Assembly: GCA_018303045.1 (NCBI GenBank)
Contig: JAGVYX010000049.1
Coordinates: 1-5,412, forward strand
Source of the DNA: Candidatus Woesearchaeota archaeon
Lineage (GTDB): Archaea; Nanobdellota; Nanobdellia; Woesearchaeales; GW2011-AR9
Direction of reading: 5' to 3'
Length of the DNA: 5,412 nt
The notes under the pieces were generated by a model. The model ran no database searches, had not been told where the DNA came from, and worked only from the letters and a program-made list of their open reading frames with translations. The position numbers and the translations under genes are program-made. Shown piece by piece: positions 1-5,412 of the stretch; the first letter of the stretch is position 1, and every line of letters starts with the position of its first letter.

Positions 1-56
1 TTGTCGTCGAAAATTCCATTGACACCGTAGTTTTTCAGATTTAGCTTTTTAATCAA
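1..56 (-). other. possible edge fragment of a peptidoglycan-binding-like domain
   Basis: On the minus strand a reading frame is open from just after the ATPase stop to the window edge. From a TTG at 54-56 it reads LIKKLNLKNYGVNGIFDD. The segment YGVNGIFDD resembles the core of PG_binding_1 domains (pattern G-x-V-D-G-I-F-G followed by T and a later FQ), but the part that would confirm this lies outside the window. There is no ATG, no ribosome binding site and no TATA box in front of it. It could be a TTG-started small gene, a remnant of a truncated gene, or a chance reading. It lies in the same frame as the ATPase and is separated from it by that gene's TAA. Confidence 0.2.
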
Positions 57-92
57 TTCCGAGCAAAGCGAGAGTAAAGTTCGTGGGGGGAC

Positions 93-1379
93 TTAAGAGT
101 TCGTTTGTTCTAGCCATCCATAGAGAGGGATTATGTGAATTTTCTTTCCTTCTACTTCCATGGTTTCTTTTTCCGCTTCTGTAACAATGAAACCCTCTTT
201 TAGATTGTAATTATTTATCGCTTCCATAAGCCCTTTAAGTTCTCTTTTTTTAACAGATTCTTCTTGTAAAGATAAAGTGACTTGAATTGCTTGGGTTATC
301 TTTCGACCATCTCGTACAACAAAGTCGCATTCACTGGCTTCTTTATGATAAAATACTTCTTTTTGATTCTTAATGAGAGTCATAAAAACGAGATTTTCAA
401 TGAGACGACCCCTATTTTCAGAGAACTTAAATGAAACAGAGTTTACCAAGCCGGTATCTACACAATATATTTTTCGCTGATTAGCCAGTTGCTTTCGCAC
501 AGATGGATCATATTTCATCACAATATACAGTAAATAAGACTGCTCTGCATATGATAGATACTCTTTTACTGTATCCGGTGATATATTGAGTGTTTTTCCT
601 ACATTTGTATAAGAGAAAAGAGTTCCCATATTTGAAAGAACAAAGTATAACAAATCAAAAACATCTTTATTACTGCGAACTTTGTGAGGATAAATTATAT
701 CCTTCAGATATATTGTTTGAAAGTAATTCTTAAGAATGTCTTGTTTTAACAGCTCGTCTTTTTCCAAGACGACACGTGGGAAACCACCAAACTGCAGGTA
801 AGTATTAACCGCTTGTCTCTTCTGAAGAAGAGAAGGTTTAGGGATATCTGTAAAATCCAAGTATTCCTTATATGCGAGGGGATAAACAATAGTAGTAAAA
901 TAACGTCCCGATAGGCGCGTGCTTACCGCATTTTTTAAAAGAACGGATGTTGAACCTGTTAATACAAATTTTAACTGTTTATTAACATCGTGGAGCGTCT
1001 TTATAGTTTGCACCCAATGCTTATAATTCTGAACTTCATCTATAAAAATATAATATTTTTGTATATCTTTATGCTGTAAAAGATATTCTTCTATTAAAGT
1101 ACTGAGAAATGCTGGATCCTCAGCTTTGCTTTGAAACAAAGGCTCATCCAAATTAATGAATAATATTGCTTCAGGGCTTGCTTTCAATGAAGATATGAGT
1201 TGATATAAAAGAGTAGATTTTCCAGTTCTTCTTGCACCGAGTATAAGGAGGATTTCAGGGGTATTTAGGTATTTCTGAAGCTCAGGGTAATAACTAAGTC
1301 GAGGAATGCCCGTTTCATATGGTTTCTTGAACCACCAGGGATTCTGTTTTTCAAGTGCAATCTGGAGTTGTGGTTCCAT
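93..1379 (-). CDS. AAA ATPase of the AAA_14/DUF4143 family
   Basis: This is a complete 428-residue cytoplasmic ATPase. Seen in the sequence: a Walker A motif GARRTGKST at residues 48-56 (K54), a Walker B motif YIFIDEVQ at 110-117 (D114, E115), a sensor-1-like VLTGS at 139-143 and a possible arginine finger in LSGRY (R159). Residues about 250-290 form a winged-helix-like segment (NVGKTLNISPDTVKEYL). A DUF4143-type C-terminal part follows, with GRLIENL at 324-330, ECDFVV at 350-355 and QVT at 366-368. In DUF4143 proteins this C-terminal part resembles a PD-(D/E)XK nuclease fold. Here the usual E-x-K triad end is Q-V-T, so nuclease activity is doubtful. Such ATPases are widespread in archaea and anaerobic bacteria, often as stand-alone genes of unknown role. 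The ATG is chosen because a TATA-like box lies 28 bases upstream and the family-typical N-terminus (NPWW...YETGIPR) starts a few residues in. It is divergent from the next gene. Confidence 0.9.
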   Translation of the reverse strand: MEPQLQIALEKQNPWWFKKPYETGIPRLSYYPELQKYLNTPEILLILGARRTGKSTLLYQLISSLKASPEAILFINLDEPLFQSKAEDPAFLSTLIEEYLLQHKDIQKYYIFIDEVQNYKHWVQTIKTLHDVNKQLKFVLTGSTSVLLKNAVSTRLSGRYFTTIVYPLAYKEYLDFTDIPKPSLLQKRQAVNTYLQFGGFPRVVLEKDELLKQDILKNYFQTIYLKDIIYPHKVRSNKDVFDLLYFVLSNMGTLFSYTNVGKTLNISPDTVKEYLSYAEQSYLLYIVMKYDPSVRKQLANQRKIYCVDTGLVNSVSFKFSENRGRLIENLVFMTLIKNQKEVFYHKEASECDFVVRDGRKITQAIQVTLSLQEESVKKRELKGLMEAINNYNLKEGFIVTEAEKETMEVEGKKIHIIPLYGWLEQTNS

Positions 1380-1401
1380 TTTAACGATTGTAAGTGGGGG
1401 T

Positions 1402-1411
1402 TATTTATAAA
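1402..1411 (-). promoter_or_regulatory. archaeal TATA box for the DUF4143 ATPase gene
   Basis: On the minus strand this reads TTTATAAATA. Its centre is about 28 bases upstream of the ATPase ATG (A at 1379). In archaea transcription starts roughly 26-27 bases after the TATA centre, so the message would begin at or next to the ATG. No Shine-Dalgarno sequence is present before the ATG, in keeping with a leaderless transcript. Confidence 0.55.
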
Positions 1412-1438
1412 ATTATCGATTATAATCGGCGATTATCG
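1412..1438. promoter_or_regulatory. clustered CGATTAT half-sites, candidate operator
   Basis: The centre is a perfect 12-base palindrome, CGATTATAATCG (1417-1428). A further CGATTAT lies at 1430-1436, and ATTATCG occurs at 1412-1418 and again at 1432-1438, exactly 20 bases apart (about two helical turns). The cluster sits directly upstream of the minus-strand TATA box, where TFB would contact the BRE, so a protein bound here could repress or activate the ATPase gene. The regulator is unknown. Confidence 0.35.
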
Positions 1439-1496
1439 GTAAAATTGCAGGTTATAATCTGATATTTTAATGGTGTCTTTAAAATAATAGTTCATC

Positions 1497-1513
1497 AAAA
1501 TAGCCACTATTTT
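1497..1513. repeat. 7-base inverted repeat upstream of the zinc-ribbon gene promoter
   Basis: AAAATAG (1497-1503) and CTATTTT (1507-1513) form a perfect dyad around CCA. It lies about 18 bases upstream of the plus-strand TATA box, a plausible position for an operator of the two-gene operon. The sequence is AT-rich, so chance occurrence is possible. Confidence 0.3.
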
Positions 1514-1523
1514 CAAACATTTA

Positions 1524-1538
1524 AGAAATATTTAAATA
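1524..1538 (+). promoter_or_regulatory. archaeal BRE/TATA promoter for the zinc-ribbon/GHKL operon
   Basis: A purine-rich BRE-like stretch (AGAAATA, 1524-1530) is followed by TTTAAATA (1531-1538), a close match to the archaeal TATA box. Its centre is about 27 bases before the ATG at 1562. The predicted start of transcription therefore coincides with the start codon, and no Shine-Dalgarno sequence is seen in the intervening bases, which suggests a leaderless mRNA. Confidence 0.6.
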
Positions 1539-1561
1539 TAAGTGCCACTTTTAGCTGAATT

Positions 1562-2524
1562 ATGGGCTTATTCACACAAGAAAACCGAATCAAATGCGGA
1601 CGATGTAATACAGAATTCGACTTAAACAGAAATATTTCTGGTTGTCCCCTTTGTAGTTTCGGAAATAAAACTCTCGGTATTGAGCCGTCAATAGTTGCGC
1701 ATTCTACGAAAAAAATTCAAAAACAGAATACCTACCTTGCCACCCCTCCCGAACTTAAGCTAAAAAGTGGATATGTAAATCCTGATTCGGAAACGAAAAT
1801 TTGGGGAGCCTGGCTTATGTTTAATGATTTTTGTGCCCCAAAGTTTGTAACGAGGGTTTTAGCATGGAAACTTGCTGAGCAGAAAAAAGAACATATCATT
1901 CTTAAAGATCTTATGGAAGCAGTAATTCATACAATCAAAGAGGAAGGCCTCTCACAATTTAAGGGATTCCCTAATCTTGAGAAGGATAGAAAGGGGACAA
2001 GACTAGTAAATCACTTTCTACAGACATTTGTTAAAATGGGGTTAGTGGAAGTGCGACCAACCAGTAAAAGTACTAAAAATATCTGGTCTGAAAATTGGGA
2101 TAAGATTGAAATCACGCTTACTAAAGAGGGATTGGAATTCTCTCGATTACGCAATACTATTTTTGATGAAGGAAAAGTGGATCAGATATTAACGTCTGAG
2201 GAGAAGAATTGGCTAATAGGTTATCTTAAAAAAGTTGACAAAGATGGCTATAAAGAATATTCTATCTTAAAAGAAGTGTATGATTTCTTGCAGGAAGGAG
2301 ATAAGGATTATGAGGACCTTATCCAGTGGTTCAAGAATAACAAAAAGTTTAAAGATTATATCCACCAGCGAAGCGAGCGAGCGAAGAAAGATCCTAAAGT
2401 CTTTGAGCAACAGTTAACTAATTATGCACGTACTTTCGCATCGGCAAAAATATCATTGTTACGAGAACTTGGCGTTGTAAAAGATAAGAGGAATGATTAT
2501 ACCCTTATAGGAGAACTAAAATGA
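1562..2524 (+). CDS. zinc-ribbon protein with winged-helix-like segments, partner of GHKL ATPase
   Basis: I do not recognise a named family for this 320-residue protein. An N-terminal zinc ribbon is clear: C12-x2-C15 and C28-x2-C31, with 12 residues between the pairs. After a low-complexity linker, residues about 85-195 are mostly helical and end in a strand-turn-strand typical of a winged helix (MGLVEVRP ... IEITLTKEGLEFSRL). Residues about 210-320 are again helical and end in a second winged-helix-like segment (ISLLRELGVVKDKRNDYTLIGEL). No enzymatic motif is visible, so a DNA- or RNA-binding adaptor role is inferred. The start is well fixed: an in-frame TGA lies at 1556-1558 just before this ATG, and a TATA box sits at the leaderless distance. 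The stop overlaps the start of the GHKL gene (ATGA), so the two products are probably made in a fixed ratio and act together. A GC-rich AGCGA-repeat patch encodes QRSERAK near residue 270. Confidence 0.8.
   Translation: MGLFTQENRIKCGRCNTEFDLNRNISGCPLCSFGNKTLGIEPSIVAHSTKKIQKQNTYLATPPELKLKSGYVNPDSETKIWGAWLMFNDFCAPKFVTRVLAWKLAEQKKEHIILKDLMEAVIHTIKEEGLSQFKGFPNLEKDRKGTRLVNHFLQTFVKMGLVEVRPTSKSTKNIWSENWDKIEITLTKEGLEFSRLRNTIFDEGKVDQILTSEEKNWLIGYLKKVDKDGYKEYSILKEVYDFLQEGDKDYEDLIQWFKNNKKFKDYIHQRSERAKKDPKVFEQQLTNYARTFASAKISLLRELGVVKDKRNDYTLIGELK
2367..2386 (+). repeat. AGCGA short-repeat patch inside the zinc-ribbon gene
   Basis: The run is built of AGCG/AGCGA units (AGCGAAGCGAG at 2367-2377, then AGCGAGCGAAG at 2376-2386) and encodes Q-R-S-E-R-A-K. 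It uses CGA and GCG codons and is GC-rich in an otherwise AT-rich gene. A close relative, AGCAAAGCGAG, lies on the same strand at 62-72 in non-coding sequence, so this may be a genome-wide interspersed motif. Confidence 0.35.
2509..2513 (+). promoter_or_regulatory. Shine-Dalgarno site for the GHKL ATPase gene
   Basis: AGGAG lies 7 bases before the ATG at 2521, inside the last codons of the upstream gene. Together with the 4-base ATGA overlap it supports translational coupling and fixes the start. It is the only clear ribosome binding site in the window, which contrasts with the two leaderless first genes. Confidence 0.7.
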
Positions 2525-4830
2525 ACCATAAAGAAGTTTTCAAAGAGCTGCTAAATATCAGAACGATTCTTCAAGTTGAGAATTTTATCAATAAGTATGG
2601 AGAGAAATGGGTGTGGAGACCGGTTGGGGGGAGAGAGAATGCCGGCGTTATAGAAATGGGTTCAGAGCCTGGAGATGCATTGGCTGAAAGAATAACAAAT
2701 GGAGTTGATGCAATCCTTGAAAGGAAATATCACGAATTGGGAAAGCCTTTTCAGATGCCTGCTTCGCCACGAAAAGCTGTTGAAAAATGGTTCAAAATAC
2801 CGGATGGACAATTAAAAAAACTAACTAATGAAGAAAGAAGGAAACTAGCAGAGAGCTTAAAGATAACTTTTGTAGAGAGTGGAGATGATCAAACTTTATA
2901 TCCTGATCAGTGGGATAAAGTAAAGAATTGTCCAACTGTTATAATTCAAGACTTAGGTATTGGACAGAATCCGACAGAATTTGTAGGTACATTTTTGAGT
3001 ATTGGGGGTCAAAATAAAGTTGGCCAAAAATTTCTAATTGGCTCTTATGGACAAGGTGGATCAACTGTGTACAGTTTTGGCGTATATACTATTATCATAT
3101 CAAGGCGACCTAAAGGTTTACTGCAACAAGGACAAAAGGACTTAATCGGTTGGACAATAATAAGGTGTAATGAAAGGAATCCAGATGATTTTAAAAGATC
3201 GTTATATGAGTATTGCACTAGTAGTACTAATGAAATTAACACATTCTCCACTGAAGTAGAAAGTGATGAATTTAAAGAGGGTACTATTGTCAAGATGGTA
3301 CAATTCGAACTCCCTGAAAATTCCGGCGTATATACTGCACCAACCCGAAGTTTGTGGTGGCTCTCCCACAATTCATTATTTGACACAGTTTATCCATTTG
3401 TTATAAGAGATGCTAGATCCATACGCCACACCTCTTTAAAGTCAGCTGACAGTGAGGGCGGGAGAATTGTGAATGGAAATTCTTATAGGTTAGATTCTGG
3501 AAATTATAAGTCTCATGGGTGGAGTATTAATCTTCAGAAATCAGGACAAGTTTCTGTAAAATATTGGGTCTTTGAAGATAAATCACAATTAGATAATTTT
3601 GTAAAAGCTTCACAACCGACGGTGATTTCTCTGAATGGTCAAAGACAAATCTCTCTATCAAAATCAGATTTATCTCTAAAAGGGAGAGATTTCATAAAAG
3701 ATAGAATTGTGCTTCAGGTTGTAGCTGATGATATGACCCCCATCGGTCAACGAATTTTTAGTAGTACTAGGGACAGAGCAAGAAAAAATCAGACGTATGC
3801 GGAGTTGTTAGAGCAACTGAAAAAGAGTTTAATGGCAGATGAATTTCTAAAACAGTTAGACCTCGAGTTCAAAGAAAAGACGCTTACAAAAGAAACATCC
3901 GACCAAGAGAAAAAAGCCAAAGAATTATTGGCAAAATTGCTAGATAAACAATCAAAGGAAGACGAAGATTTAAATTTAATCTTCAATGCAAATCCAGATT
4001 TACCAATAACAAGACCACCAAAGCCAGAAGACGAAGAAGATGAAACTACAACAGAAATAATCAAGAAAAGAAAACTTGAACCAAATGCAGAATTAAAATA
4101 TTTCCCTACATTCATAGAAATATTAAATAAAAATAGTTTAGTTGAGATTGAAAAAGGAAAAGGAGGAACAGTCAGGATATTTATAGATGCTAACGACGAT
4201 TATTTTATAAGGGATGCCGATAAAGGAAAGATAATTTTTACTTTGAATACATCTGATGGAGCAATTATTCAGAAATCAATTTCAGATTTGAGAAATGGTT
4301 TAATCAACGTTAGATTTGAAGCAGAGAGATCAACAAGAGTTGGAACAAAAAGAATAGTGACAATACAAGTTGAAACATCTGGTTCCACACCATTACACAA
4401 TACCTGTTCTTTATTAGTGACAGCTGCGAAAAAGCGTTGGCGATTGAAGAAAGGGGATGAAAAATCAAAAAAACCAGAACCGCCGGAAATTAAATTAGTC
4501 TCGGAAGATGAAGACATTTATAGTTCGGTGTTAGGTTGGTCAGATACTGATGTAGCGGAGTTTAAAGATAACATAGTTTACATCAATAAAAGCAATAGAC
4601 ATGTTAAGAAAATATTGGATTCAGTCAAAGGAGAAAATAGTTTAAACAGGTATCTTGCAAGATACGGTGCTCATATCGCTTTTTTCACTATTCTTCAAAA
4701 GCGTCATGAAGAAAGTCTCGACGTCGAATTGCCAGAAAAATACAGGTTGTGGGAAATGGAAAGAGCTGCAAGGTCTATTCTTCAGGCAATCGCTCTAAAC
4801 ATTGATGAAGTAGAAGGATTATATGCTTAA
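2521..4830 (+). CDS. large GHKL-fold ATPase (MORC/MutL/Hsp90-like), putative defence protein
   Basis: This 769-residue protein is a GHKL (Bergerat-fold) ATPase. The N box is ERITNGVDA (E56, N60, D63), the G1 box is QDLGIG (D144, G146, G148), the G2 loop is GSYGQGGST (174-182), and GTIVKMV (254-260) matches the closing GHKL strand. Residues about 280-425 may be the S5-like transducer found in MutL and MORC proteins, with VISLNGQRQ (368-376) and FSSTRDRARK (413-422). A charged, helical linker covers about 425-525, including an acidic KPEDEEDETT stretch. Residues about 528-636 look like a beta-sandwich (VRIFIDAN ... INVRFEAE ... IVTIQVET). The last 110 residues form an unassigned helical domain (NIVYINKSNRH, YLARYGAHIAFFTILQKR). 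No nuclease motif was found. ATP-dependent dimerisation, as in this superfamily, is likely. It is translated from an SD site and overlaps the zinc-ribbon gene by 4 bases. MORC-like prokaryotic GHKL proteins occur in restriction-modification-type loci, so a defence role is inferred. The superfamily call is firm; the role is not. Confidence 0.85.
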   Translation: MNHKEVFKELLNIRTILQVENFINKYGEKWVWRPVGGRENAGVIEMGSEPGDALAERITNGVDAILERKYHELGKPFQMPASPRKAVEKWFKIPDGQLKKLTNEERRKLAESLKITFVESGDDQTLYPDQWDKVKNCPTVIIQDLGIGQNPTEFVGTFLSIGGQNKVGQKFLIGSYGQGGSTVYSFGVYTIIISRRPKGLLQQGQKDLIGWTIIRCNERNPDDFKRSLYEYCTSSTNEINTFSTEVESDEFKEGTIVKMVQFELPENSGVYTAPTRSLWWLSHNSLFDTVYPFVIRDARSIRHTSLKSADSEGGRIVNGNSYRLDSGNYKSHGWSINLQKSGQVSVKYWVFEDKSQLDNFVKASQPTVISLNGQRQISLSKSDLSLKGRDFIKDRIVLQVVADDMTPIGQRIFSSTRDRARKNQTYAELLEQLKKSLMADEFLKQLDLEFKEKTLTKETSDQEKKAKELLAKLLDKQSKEDEDLNLIFNANPDLPITRPPKPEDEEDETTTEIIKKRKLEPNAELKYFPTFIEILNKNSLVEIEKGKGGTVRIFIDANDDYFIRDADKGKIIFTLNTSDGAIIQKSISDLRNGLINVRFEAERSTRVGTKRIVTIQVETSGSTPLHNTCSLLVTAAKKRWRLKKGDEKSKKPEPPEIKLVSEDEDIYSSVLGWSDTDVAEFKDNIVYINKSNRHVKKILDSVKGENSLNRYLARYGAHIAFFTILQKRHEESLDVELPEKYRLWEMERAARSILQAIALNIDEVEGLYA

Positions 4831-4846
4831 AACTTGCTTTAGTTTT
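4829..4846. terminator. weak hairpin spanning the two convergent stop codons
   Basis: AAAACT (4829-4834) and AGTTTT (4841-4846) can pair around a 6-base loop, with T-rich sequence following in the plus direction. It lies between two tail-to-tail genes whose stops are only 8 bases apart, so a bidirectional end signal is plausible. The stem is short and AT-rich, and the strands must also serve as coding ends. Confidence 0.2.
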
Positions 4847-5412
4847 GTAGGACTAATATACGGTCGACTTTAGTAGCGTTTCCTTTTTTATCTCCCCATA
4901 TTTTTGAAACTTTTGTGTTATCGCTAATTACATCGGCTTGAATTGGTTCGACTAAATGGAAACCCAACGGTTGAGCGCAATTTTCCCAGATGCCCTCTGC
5001 CAAATTGAAAACTTTCTCACTAGTTCTGTCTTTAACATCACCTATAACCAATACGGCTTTTCCATCTGGCTGTAATACCCGCTTAAATTCTTTTAGTGCA
5101 CAGCTCATGAACTCATAATATTTTGGTAAAGATTGAGAGAAGAACAATTTCTTATCTATCTCTTTTCCTCTCTTATCAAGAAACCAAAGACGAATCCAAT
5201 TAAACTCACCATATCTAATTACTCGAGTGTAGGGGGGTGAGGTTATGATTAAATTAACAGACGAATCTTTTACTTTAGTCATTCTTCTTACATCTTGAGA
5301 AAATACTTTTCCTCTTTTTTTTGGGTTTTGATAACATCTATCCAATTTTCTTCTAAGTAAATCAAAAGCATTTCTATTTGGTCTGCGAAGCTTATTCTTC
5401 TTAACAAAATTT
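4839..5412 (-). CDS. DNA N4/N6 methyltransferase, C-terminal part (runs off the right edge)
   Basis: About 190 residues are visible. The frame is open to the window edge with no stop, so the N-terminal part is missing. Motif IV, TSPPY, is at 5229-5243, preceded by VFSQDVRRM and SVNLIIT, the usual lead-in of amino-methyltransferases (N4-cytosine or N6-adenine in DNA). It is followed by YGEFNWIRLWFLD, then FKRVLQPDGKAVLVIGDV (motif V/VI region) and a C-terminus GNATKVDRILVLQN typical of the family. No FxGxG SAM-binding motif follows TSPPY, so the SAM motif (usually DPFxGSGT) should lie upstream, outside the window. A TTG at 5343-5345 could be mistaken for the start, but the coding-like frame continues past it (NAFDLLRRK). 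It is convergent with the GHKL gene, so it has its own promoter. A modification role beside the GHKL operon is inferred. Confidence 0.85.
   Translation of the reverse strand, partial: NFVKKNKLRRPNRNAFDLLRRKLDRCYQNPKKRGKVFSQDVRRMTKVKDSSVNLIITSPPYTRVIRYGEFNWIRLWFLDKRGKEIDKKLFFSQSLPKYYEFMSCALKEFKRVLQPDGKAVLVIGDVKDRTSEKVFNLAEGIWENCAQPLGFHLVEPIQADVISDNTKVSKIWGDKKGNATKVDRILVLQN

Noticed and set aside
3..44. Possible plus-strand gene end (VVENSIDTVVFQI then TAG) followed by T-runs at 31-35 and 46-50
   Set aside because: It is too short to judge and competes with the minus-strand reading of the same bases; nothing recognisable is seen in it.
1421..1458. TATAAT at 1421-1426 and 1453-1458 as bacterial -10 boxes
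   Set aside because: They are more than 100 bases from the plus-strand start, no Shine-Dalgarno sequence follows, and the archaeal-type boxes at the correct distance explain both genes better.
1463..1486. TATTTTAA...TTAAAATA inverted repeat with an 8-base spacer
   Set aside because: It is made only of A and T in an AT-rich spacer and is not placed at either TATA box, so chance is a sufficient explanation.
3045..3386. Open reading frame on the minus strand inside the GHKL gene
   Set aside because: It lies fully inside a strongly supported gene with intact motifs, has no promoter or ribosome site, and its peptide shows no domain.
3789..4115. Serine-rich minus-strand reading frame
   Set aside because: Its serine and phenylalanine runs are the antisense image of the Glu/Asp/Lys-rich linker of the GHKL protein.
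4269..4517. Short minus-strand reading frame within the GHKL gene
   Set aside because: It is antisense to the beta-sandwich-coding part, with no start signals or recognisable features.

Overview
The window is AT-rich, and its expression signals look archaeal rather than bacterial. The two genes that open transcription units (the minus-strand ATPase and the plus-strand zinc-ribbon gene) each have a TATA-like box centred about 27-28 bases upstream of the ATG and no Shine-Dalgarno sequence. This is the layout of archaeal leaderless transcripts. The one internal operon gene does have a Shine-Dalgarno sequence (AGGAG). I infer an uncultured or little-studied archaeon and cannot name a lineage from this sequence.

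Layout, left to right. Positions 1-92 hold no confident gene; a short minus-strand stretch at the edge reads like a piece of a peptidoglycan-binding-type domain. Positions 93-1379 (minus) encode a complete AAA ATPase of the AAA_14/DUF4143 type. Positions 1380-1561 are a divergent control region with two TATA boxes facing outward and several dyads. Positions 1562-2524 (plus) encode a zinc-ribbon protein with winged-helix-like segments. It overlaps by 4 bases (ATGA) a 769-residue GHKL-fold ATPase at 2521-4830 (plus). Eight bases after that gene's stop, a convergent minus-strand gene (4839 to beyond the right edge) encodes the C-terminal part of a DNA N4/N6 methyltransferase with a clear TSPPY motif.

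The most interesting content is the pair of a zinc-ribbon/winged-helix protein and a large MORC/MutL-like GHKL ATPase, translationally coupled and next to a DNA methyltransferase. Prokaryotic MORC-like GHKL ATPases are known from restriction-modification-type neighbourhoods, so a DNA-modification-linked defence module is a reasonable hypothesis. The zinc-ribbon protein would recognise nucleic acid, the GHKL protein would act as an ATP-driven clamp or switch, and the methyltransferase would mark self DNA. No nuclease or other killing domain can be recognised in the window, so the effector is either hidden in the unassigned C-terminal regions of the GHKL protein, encoded outside the window, or absent. 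The DUF4143 ATPase is divergently transcribed and is probably independent.
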